A DNA stretch of 18,482 bases, taken from contig OMVW01000032.1 of NCBI GenBank assembly GCA_900314595.1, positions 1 through 18,482 of the forward strand, in the 5' to 3' direction. A program made the position numbers and the translations under genes. The DNA comes from an uncultured Dialister sp. GTDB lineage: Bacteria; Bacillota; Negativicutes; Veillonellales; Dialisteraceae. Below are positions 1-6,840 of this stretch, one piece after another. How positions within the stretch are numbered: the first letter of the stretch is position 1; each line of letters starts with the position of its first letter. The notes under the pieces are model-generated. The model saw only the letters and a list, made by a program, of their open reading frames with translations, was not told the DNA's origin and made no database searches.

Positions 1-75
1 CGCATTACCATATTCTATATCATGGGAGGTTTTTTGTTTAGTCTTTGGAAAATCACCGCTAAAGCTAATACTGAA

Positions 76-98
76 CCCCCGGACTATCCGGGGGTTTT
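76..98 (+). terminator. Rho-independent terminator for a gene left of the window
   Basis: A stem of CCCCCGGA (76-83) pairs with TCCGGGGG (87-94) around a 3-nt loop and is followed by TTTT on the plus strand. It points to a plus-strand transcript arriving from the left edge, converging on the minus-strand GH3 gene. No coding region could be assigned to positions 1-75. Confidence 0.7.
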
Positions 99-111
99 CA
101 TTACCCAAATA

Positions 112-139
112 AAAACCCGTCTTCATTTCGACGGGTTTT
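112..139 (-). terminator. Terminator of the chaperone/GH3 operon (works both ways)
   Basis: AAAACCCGTC (112-121) pairs with GACGGGTTTT (130-139) around an 8-nt loop. Read on the minus strand, the stem ends in TTTTT and lies just after the GH3 stop codon, so it most likely ends the whole minus-strand operon. The symmetric A/T flanks would also let it act on the plus strand. Confidence 0.75.
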
Positions 140-144
140 CCTCA

Positions 145-1269
145 TTAATTCTCATCTGCCAACTGCAATTTTACTTTAACTATTTTGCGGACCTTAAAAT
201 CAATCATGTTTTTTGGTAGTGTCCCATCCCGATACGCTTTCAGCAGTCCATTGAATACTTCCTGTTCATGCCCGTAATCATGGCAGACCAGAATGATATC
301 GGCACCGGCCTGGATGGCTTTGACACCCATTTCACTGAAAGAATAATGTTTATCTGTGAAAATCAGGCCTTTATAGCCATAGTCTTTTCGAAGGATATTC
401 GTCATGACAGCCGGTGAAATGCAGGCCGGATTCGCTGCATCAAGCTGCGGAAAGGTTACATTGGATACCATGACAAACGTAGTATCGGGATTGGTTTTTT
501 TAATCAGCTCAATATAGGGTTTCCCATCTTCCCGATCGAGAGCTGCTCTTGAAATATCGACTACATCTCCATCCATATGGGGGTCTGTCTTTACTTTTCC
601 AATCCCAGGGAAATGTTTGAGGCAGGATTTTATCCCCGCCTTATCATATCCCTGAATCACTGCTTCTGCATAAGGGATGACCTGTTCAGGAGTTTTTCCA
701 TAGGAGCGATGATAAGCGGCATTCAAATCCACAACCGGTGCAAAGTTAAGATTGAATCCCAGATCTGTTAATGCCTGCCCTGTAGTTACCGCCCAGGATT
801 TCGCGCCATCCGGGGTTCCCTGTCCCAATGTTTCTGCAGACGGCATGGCAGGAAGATAGTCGGACATGCGCATGACGGCGCCGCCTTCCTGATCCACCGC
901 AATAAAAGGCTTCAGTCCTGTCTGCTGAATAACGGTAGTTGTAATGTCATCATTTAATTTTTTTACCTGCTCCGGCTTCTTCATATTCCGATCAAACAGG
1001 ATGACATTACCGTTCGGAAATTCAGTTAACATATAACGGGCATCGGCATCCAGTTCAGGTCCGCCGATACCGATCATCATGAGCTGGCCGATTTTCTGCG
1101 ACGCTGTCATCTGAGATACGACTTTATCCGTCTTTTCTTCCAGAGTCAGCGGCCGGGGCCCGGTCTCTGTGGAAACAGATTCCTTGCCGGAAGGATGAAT
1201 CATCCATCCGGAAACACCTAAAGCGGCAAGAAGTGCCAATCCTGCCACACAGAAAAATATCTTTTTCAT
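145..1269 (-). CDS. Membrane-anchored glycoside hydrolase family 3 protein (NagZ-like)
   Basis: This is a GH3 beta-N-acetylhexosaminidase-type enzyme, expected to cleave terminal GlcNAc or related beta-linked sugars, for example from peptidoglycan fragments. Numbering from a longer possible start at 1335: the VDQEGG motif is at 147-152, a KHFPGIG loop at 240-246 followed by D251 and H253 (the Asp-His acid/base pair of the NagZ type), and the nucleophile in FTD at 326-328. The usual KHFPGHG has Ile for the second His. I chose the ATG at 1269 because it gives MKKIFF followed by a hydrophobic segment, a signal anchor placing the enzyme outside. The ATG at 1335 has AGGA seven bases upstream but adds 22 charged residues and overlaps the previous gene by 37 bp. 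It is the last gene of the chaperone-like operon. Substrate is not known. Confidence 0.88.
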   Translation of the reverse strand: MKKIFFCVAGLALLAALGVSGWMIHPSGKESVSTETGPRPLTLEEKTDKVVSQMTASQKIGQLMMIGIGGPELDADARYMLTEFPNGNVILFDRNMKKPEQVKKLNDDITTTVIQQTGLKPFIAVDQEGGAVMRMSDYLPAMPSAETLGQGTPDGAKSWAVTTGQALTDLGFNLNFAPVVDLNAAYHRSYGKTPEQVIPYAEAVIQGYDKAGIKSCLKHFPGIGKVKTDPHMDGDVVDISRAALDREDGKPYIELIKKTNPDTTFVMVSNVTFPQLDAANPACISPAVMTNILRKDYGYKGLIFTDKHYSFSEMGVKAIQAGADIILVCHDYGHEQEVFNGLLKAYRDGTLPKNMIDFKVRKIVKVKLQLADEN

Positions 1270-1298
1270 TTTATCGTTCAATTCCCCTTCGCTCCGTT

Positions 1299-3308
1299 TT
1301 AAACTTTCCGCGCACTGATCGAATCGATTTTCCATGAACCATTCCTGTTAACCAGTGAACAGGAGCCGACAAAATACTGGGTTACCTTCCGACCATTGAT
1401 ATTATCCACCGCGCGGAGGCGATAAGTTAATTCGGCATGATTCCCGTCATTGTACGTAATATGTACATTCTCCGGATAACTTCCCAGAGTGGTCCTGTAT
1501 CCCTGAACCCAGCCTCTGTATTCAAGAGCAGACTGGAAATCCGGCGTCAGGCAATTCCAGGCGCTGTCAAAATTTTTCAACGATATGTTCCTGTGGAATC
1601 TGCTGAACGCGCCGGCCGGAGACTCAGAAGGAACGGAAGACGTATTGGTCCGGGGTTGAACTGAAGGTTGAACTGAACTTTTTCCGGCATCCGGCTTACT
1701 GTACTGAACGTCTTTTTTCTTTCGCGCTTCTATGTCCCTTTCTACTTTTGATACAGGGGTCCTGGGTGTTACAGATGGCTGCCGGGCAGGTTTACTGCTA
1801 CCGGATCCTCCAAAGAAGAAGTACAGGAGTATTATTACAGCTGCAACAATAGCGATATTCCGGAACGTATGACTTTCAGCAGCCGGTGGTTGATTCGTCA
1901 CAGCGGTATTTCGTACCGTACGACTTTCTGATGACTGTGGTGTATAACTTTCTGCCGGCTGCGTTGTATGACTTACCGGCGCCTGTGGCATCTCCCTTTT
2001 CTGTTCACTGCGTGCAATAGCGCCTTTATACTTATCAATAAATTCCTGATTGCCACATTTTTCTGCATAGGGAAGCCCTTCCCTCAGGATGCTGTTCCAT
2101 AACCCCCACAGCCCGCCCCAGGTACATGCCTGTGCAAGGCAGAAATACGTAAGAGCAACCATCATGATTAACTGTATCTTTTCTTCGCCCTTATATAAAG
2201 CGATTTGAGAGGCAGTATTTCTTACGGATTGCAGCCATCTATCCTTATTTTCCACAATGATTGATTTGTTCTGTTCAAGATGGCTTGAATCCTGAATGAC
2301 ATTCTGATTCAGGAAGTCAATGATATCATGAAGTTTTTTTGTGGAAGCGATGCGGGTCAGCTGTGCTTCAACGGATTGCAGAGATGCGGCTATTTCCGGC
2401 AAGTTTGCAAATTCTTCTTTTTCAAACCTGCAGACTGCCAGAGCAAGCTCGGTTCGACCAAAATTATTATGATAATCGATACACAGTTTTTTTAATTTTT
2501 GTGCAATACTGTTACTTTCTCTCTGCTTTTGAGACTGGCCAATGTCAAGCAGGTACAATTGGAGCGGTCCGGCCAGTAGATTGAAATTTTTAACCGCATT
2601 AAAAACCGGTGTCAATTGCCTGATTTCCGTATAGCCTTCAGCCTGGTCAATCATGTCAAGAATTTTTGTACACCGGGCTCCCAGTTCATTCTGTATTTTG
2701 TCATTATACAATTCAAAAAAAGCCCGTACTACATCGCCATACAGCTTCCGTGATTTCCCCAGACCCGGCCTGATCACACGAAGCGCGATATTTTCACCAA
2801 TGGCAGCTGCACCTGTATCCATATATCTGTCAAATAGATACTTTAACATCTCATGGACATTATTTGAATATTGGGTACGGGCAATTTCTCCCAGTTCATT
2901 TCGATCCGACACCGGAGAAATTCCTGCTTCTCTTCTGTACTCATTAATTTTCCTAAAGAGCGCATCGATTTCACTGTCCTCCAGGGATTGAGAAAACAGC
3001 CTGTCCACTTCAACAATTCTGCCGGCAGCATCCTGAGGGGTAAGCATTCCTCCCGAAATATAAAGCTGATCAACAGCTCTCAAAAGTTTTTCCCGGCAGC
3101 CATCTAAAGAGGATTCTTCGGAATCCACATAGAGAACTTCTGCATCCATTCTCCTTTGAGGAAAAGCAAGAATATCTCGGGCATCATTATATAAGGATGC
3201 ATTGTCCTCATCCATGAAGCTTTTATTTTCAGCAGCTTCATTAATGTCTCCAATAGTATCCCCCGGATGAACCCCGAGTTTGTGGAAAGGATTATCTTTT
3301 AATCTCAT
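1299..3308 (-). CDS. J-like (HPD-less) membrane protein with C-terminal NTF2-like domain
   Basis: No named family recognised. The first 60 residues read like a shortened J-domain (NPFHKLG, INEAAEN, then a helix ending PQRRMDAEV), but the HPD signature is replaced by MDED at 32-35. Residues 70-430 are helical and match the next gene upstream in several blocks (PLQLYLLD at 248-255, CTWGGLW at 395-401). A Ser/Thr/Pro/Gln linker with repeated ES(H/R/Y)T units precedes one transmembrane helix at about 484-500. After a second low-complexity linker, residues 565-669 look like an NTF2-like (SnoaL/TcaA-type) domain, ending in GSWKIDSISARKV. Predicted topology: J-like part in the cytosol, NTF2-like part outside. 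It lies 24 bp after its paralog. Inference: a membrane-bound adaptor for the Hsp70 encoded upstream. Function of the outer domain is unknown. Confidence 0.85.
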   Translation of the reverse strand: MRLKDNPFHKLGVHPGDTIGDINEAAENKSFMDEDNASLYNDARDILAFPQRRMDAEVLYVDSEESSLDGCREKLLRAVDQLYISGGMLTPQDAAGRIVEVDRLFSQSLEDSEIDALFRKINEYRREAGISPVSDRNELGEIARTQYSNNVHEMLKYLFDRYMDTGAAAIGENIALRVIRPGLGKSRKLYGDVVRAFFELYNDKIQNELGARCTKILDMIDQAEGYTEIRQLTPVFNAVKNFNLLAGPLQLYLLDIGQSQKQRESNSIAQKLKKLCIDYHNNFGRTELALAVCRFEKEEFANLPEIAASLQSVEAQLTRIASTKKLHDIIDFLNQNVIQDSSHLEQNKSIIVENKDRWLQSVRNTASQIALYKGEEKIQLIMMVALTYFCLAQACTWGGLWGLWNSILREGLPYAEKCGNQEFIDKYKGAIARSEQKREMPQAPVSHTTQPAESYTPQSSESRTVRNTAVTNQPPAAESHTFRNIAIVAAVIILLYFFFGGSGSSKPARQPSVTPRTPVSKVERDIEARKKKDVQYSKPDAGKSSVQPSVQPRTNTSSVPSESPAGAFSRFHRNISLKNFDSAWNCLTPDFQSALEYRGWVQGYRTTLGSYPENVHITYNDGNHAELTYRLRAVDNINGRKVTQYFVGSCSLVNRNGSWKIDSISARKV
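1857..1973 (-). repeat. Degenerate repeat in the linker of the J-like membrane protein
   Basis: Residues about 446-484 contain four diverged copies of a short unit beginning SHT, SYT, SRT and SHT, mostly preceded by Glu and spaced 8 or more residues apart. The repeated GTATGACTTTC-like DNA on the plus strand shows the same pattern, suggesting internal duplication of a flexible Ser/Thr/Pro/Gln-rich linker just before the membrane helix. Confidence 0.5.
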
Positions 3309-3332
3309 GTATTCCCCGATCCTCCGTTTTGC

Positions 3333-5408
3333 TCAGTCAAGTAATTGACTTAATCGGTCAAAGCCGTTACTTTTTACTGCGTTAATCAGCATTTCCAGAA
3401 AAATTACATCGTAGCAGTCAAGATAAGCCGCTGTTTTATAAAGGGAATTTCCATCGCTCACAACAAGACGTCCGTTCTTGGTTGAAGTTTGAATTTCCCG
3501 CCATGGTACCAATAAAGTTTTACGGCTGAAAAAACCCTTTTTGCATAGAACCCCGCTATCTCCATATTCAATACTGCCTATTTTTCTATACTTTCCAGAT
3601 TTCGCATATAAAATCATATTCTCAAAAATTTGAGGGCCCACAGCGGAAATTACCAATTTAACAATCTTATCGAATGTTGAAGAGTATTCTGTTATTTTTA
3701 TTGTATGACTAACATCAGCGCAGCACAATTCAAGATAATGATAGTGAAAAAAATCTTCTAGGACAGAGCCAACACGAATATGTTGAACATTTTTAAACAA
3801 TATCTCCCAATTATTGAAGGTTATACTCTTCTTCGTAATTTTGACATGGTCCTCAGGAATAAGCCCCCACTTTTCTTCATAAAGTATTTCATCGTCATCT
3901 GGATTTACTGTGTTCATTCCAACCTTTGTGGTGGATGTGTTTGTTTTACTATTTCTATTATTAAGCTGATCTCCTTCCATACGCTCTTTTTGAAGTCGTT
4001 CTTTTCTTGCACCGTCGGAGTAAACGGAATTATCGTCTGATAGCCTTTTTTGCAATTCTTTATCTTTGGAAAGACCTGCAATTGCAACAGCTTTCTGATT
4101 CACCTGATATGCAAGTTCCCATAGATCACCCCAAGTACAGCCCGATGCTAAATGAGAGCAGGTTGCAGCCAGGGAGCCATAAAATGATTCTATAGAATCG
4201 TCATCTGCAACTATTATGTGATTAAAAAGATCATCTATTTGCTGTAACCATTGATCTTTATGGTTCAATATATTCTTTCTGTTTTCTGCTTCATGTCCAT
4301 TTTCCCGCACAATAAAACGGGATAATTCATTTTCTATATTCTGAAGTTTAGACACAAAATCCCGTTTTCGTAATATCTGGTCAATTGCTTTCTCGTCAGT
4401 TTTTGTCTGTTCATAAATTCCTGGGAGTTCCGGAAATACATCTTTAATGCAGTCAATAATGATTTTAGACAAATCCGGTCTATTTTGTTCATTGTTAAAA
4501 TAAACACCCAAATCCCGCAATGCACGCCCTATTTGATTGCTTTCTTCCTGATTCTTTGATTCTCCCCTGTCAAGGAAGTAAAGCTGCAAAGGCTGTGCCA
4601 GGAAATCAAACTGTTTTACCTCTGACAGCAGGCTGTCTAAATCTGATTCCGAATCTATCCGGACCCATCCTTCTTCTATATTTTCAATTTTTTCTTGAAT
4701 GTCATCAGACAAGTCCGTGAGTTCATTTTGAATCATTTCATTATAGGAAGAAATCATTTCTTCTATAATTTCATGATAGCCTTTTCTATTATCACTGCCA
4801 ATTGCTTTCATCGAAACAATTGTATTCAATAAAGAAGCTGCCAATTGGATATCGATACTTTGCATCATGCTATGAATAAGAGGGAGAATGTCTTCCCTCA
4901 TAGCAGTGCGTAAAGTATCAGTAATCATATCGGGATCATGAATGCGATCGATCCTCGCACAGGTCCTTGCAGAATTTATTTCAAAAAGTAAATCATTGAT
5001 TTCGTCACTGTCAAACATCCAAAAGCAGCTGTTATCCAGCTTTCTTATACACTGAATAGCAAGATTCTCCCATTCCTGAGAAGAATATCTCCCTGTATGT
5101 AAAGAATCAATAAGATTTGATAATTTATGTGCACAAAAGATGGACTGTTCTCTATGAGTAAGATATTCTCCCCAGTCATTATCCGAAAAATACATTTCTT
5201 CCGACATCATATCCGGATTACTGAAAATCCATCTTACCTCGGCACAAAGCCTGCGATTAGGTGATGTCAGCATCATCCTTGCCTGCTCATAAGTTGTTTC
5301 CATATCCTCATTCATAAAGGCAAGGTTTTCTGCAGCATCATTTATTTCTTCAATGCTGCTTTCCGGAGTTATCCCCAGAACAGAGAAAGGATTCTGTCGC
5401 AGTTCCAT
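3333..5408 (-). CDS. J-like (HPD-less) cytosolic protein with C-terminal PH/GRAM-like region
   Basis: Paralog of the gene that follows it. The N-terminus (NPFSVLGITPESSIEEINDAAEN at 6-28, then YEQARMMLTSPNRRLCAEV at 40-58) resembles J-domain helices I to III, but the HPD loop reads MNED at 32-35. The helical middle shares PLQLYFLD (273-280) and CTWGDLW (424-430) with the paralog. There is no membrane helix. Residues about 508-691 are beta-rich with a late helix and contain a WGLIPEDHVKITKKSITF stretch, then LVPWREIQ, which looks like one or two bacterial PH/GRAM-type folds. RBS AGGA lies seven bases before the ATG. It sits 23 bp after the AAA+ gene in the same operon. By eye it is the most AT-rich gene of the set. 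Role as Hsp70 partner is inference; the PH-like call is weak. Confidence 0.83.
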   Translation of the reverse strand: MELRQNPFSVLGITPESSIEEINDAAENLAFMNEDMETTYEQARMMLTSPNRRLCAEVRWIFSNPDMMSEEMYFSDNDWGEYLTHREQSIFCAHKLSNLIDSLHTGRYSSQEWENLAIQCIRKLDNSCFWMFDSDEINDLLFEINSARTCARIDRIHDPDMITDTLRTAMREDILPLIHSMMQSIDIQLAASLLNTIVSMKAIGSDNRKGYHEIIEEMISSYNEMIQNELTDLSDDIQEKIENIEEGWVRIDSESDLDSLLSEVKQFDFLAQPLQLYFLDRGESKNQEESNQIGRALRDLGVYFNNEQNRPDLSKIIIDCIKDVFPELPGIYEQTKTDEKAIDQILRKRDFVSKLQNIENELSRFIVRENGHEAENRKNILNHKDQWLQQIDDLFNHIIVADDDSIESFYGSLAATCSHLASGCTWGDLWELAYQVNQKAVAIAGLSKDKELQKRLSDDNSVYSDGARKERLQKERMEGDQLNNRNSKTNTSTTKVGMNTVNPDDDEILYEEKWGLIPEDHVKITKKSITFNNWEILFKNVQHIRVGSVLEDFFHYHYLELCCADVSHTIKITEYSSTFDKIVKLVISAVGPQIFENMILYAKSGKYRKIGSIEYGDSGVLCKKGFFSRKTLLVPWREIQTSTKNGRLVVSDGNSLYKTAAYLDCYDVIFLEMLINAVKSNGFDRLSQLLD

Positions 5409-5431
5409 AAAATTTTCCTATCATCCTATTA

Positions 5432-6835
5432 TTAAAAACCAATCGTCTTATGGTCAGTAGATTCCTGTTTATTTTGAGTGGTCATGCGGTTGATAACCTG
5501 CATGACGATTTCGTCTGTAATAACCGATTCACGTGCCCTGACGGCAGTCCTGCCCGCCTCACGAATAACATAGGAAATATCTGACATGGGATGACCTGCC
5601 AGTTTTTGAGCATACTTACTTATATCAATATCATCTGCCAATGGTAAATTTCCGAATTTATCCTCCAAAACGGCAAATACTTCATCCCGGATGGGCATTC
5701 CCACTTCGATGATTTCATCAAAGCGGCCTTTTCGCAGTATTGCGGAATCGATCATTTCCAAATGATTCGTCATGCCGAACACAATCACTTTCGCTTCGAT
5801 GGCACGTGGAATATTCCTTAAAAATTCGTCTACTTCCTCTATATTGAAAGATTGAGAATTACTGGTCCGCTGACCGACATATGCCTCGATTTCATCAATG
5901 ACAAGTACTGATGGCGCCTGGTCGATAGCCTTTTGGAAAACTTCACCGATTTTTTTACTGGTGTCATGGATATAGGGGCTGGCCACAGACTGTGCATTGA
6001 TTTCATAATACGGAAGTTTCAGATATTTTGCCAGCTGCTCTACAGCATAGGTTTTGCCACTGCCCGGTTTACCATACAACAGGACTGCAGGCATGGTATG
6101 GATCCCCATCCTCTGATACTCACCCTGATGACGCAGAAAATCGACAATTCTATCATTAAAGAATTTAGACAGCTTTTCTCTGCCAGGGAGATAGAAATCC
6201 CCTTCATAAGTCATTTCCTTCTCTTTTACTTCCACTTTAGCCTGCTTCTGCTCTTTCCCCGTTTTCTTAGAAAGCTCAGAATCTAAGCCGGCCATTTTGA
6301 CAAACCGGTTGATATCATCTTCATCGAGCCAGTCGCAGAATACTTTAACCTTTGAATGGCTGTCACAAACATCAACGGAAGCACCGCCGGTCATCCATTT
6401 TCCAAAAAGATTTCCGGCTGTTACCTGCCCATCATCATCAGAAGGCAATGGCAGCATAAGGCCCAATTTTTCAATGAATGCCAGATTCGGAAGATGATTT
6501 TCACCATACTTCTGGCGAAAATCCTTTAAACCACATGCAAATTCCTCAATCTCTTCCGTATCTTCCGGATAAGGTCCCCATAAAGCAGTAAAGATTTTAA
6601 ATCCTTCGTCTGAAAAATAACAATATCCGTTTTGGAACGGTTGGAACCGGTCTTTCACGAATTCCTTCGGAAGCCACTCACCGGTAATCCAGAAATCAAC
6701 AACGGCGCCTGATACGCAGAGGGCATACCGTTTCCCCTCTACTTTATACAGGGCATAAGAATCCTTATTGCATATCACTTTAGTGACGCGAAATCCATCC
6801 AGGACTTCGTCTCCTCTTCTTAATTCCGGTTCCAT
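5432..6835 (-). CDS. AAA+ ATPase with unusual N-terminal domain
   Basis: A single AAA+ module of the classical (FtsH/Cdc48/Vps4-like) clade fills residues about 210-450. Walker A is GKPGSGKT at 255-262, Walker B ends VIDEIEAY with D314/E315, sensor 1 Asn is in FGMTNH (N357), and the arginine finger region is ILRKGRFDEII (R368, R371). The small lid domain contains GHPMSDISYVIREA. All catalytic residues are present, so it should bind and hydrolyse ATP as an oligomer. The first 90 residues are not a known AAA+ adaptor domain. The part at 7-42 (RRGDEVLDGFRVTK, then YALYKV and RYALCV) faintly resembles the N-lobe of a protein kinase without a glycine loop. No protease or membrane segment is present. 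It starts 5 bp after the Hsp70 stop. It probably remodels or unfolds clients together with Hsp70. Confidence 0.9.
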   Translation of the reverse strand: MEPELRRGDEVLDGFRVTKVICNKDSYALYKVEGKRYALCVSGAVVDFWITGEWLPKEFVKDRFQPFQNGYCYFSDEGFKIFTALWGPYPEDTEEIEEFACGLKDFRQKYGENHLPNLAFIEKLGLMLPLPSDDDGQVTAGNLFGKWMTGGASVDVCDSHSKVKVFCDWLDEDDINRFVKMAGLDSELSKKTGKEQKQAKVEVKEKEMTYEGDFYLPGREKLSKFFNDRIVDFLRHQGEYQRMGIHTMPAVLLYGKPGSGKTYAVEQLAKYLKLPYYEINAQSVASPYIHDTSKKIGEVFQKAIDQAPSVLVIDEIEAYVGQRTSNSQSFNIEEVDEFLRNIPRAIEAKVIVFGMTNHLEMIDSAILRKGRFDEIIEVGMPIRDEVFAVLEDKFGNLPLADDIDISKYAQKLAGHPMSDISYVIREAGRTAVRARESVITDEIVMQVINRMTTQNKQESTDHKTIGF

Positions 6836-6840
6836 TGCTA

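Noticed and set aside
22..219. 65-codon plus-strand frame at the left edge
   Set aside because: It runs straight through two terminator hairpins and into the GH3 gene antisense; no supporting domain.
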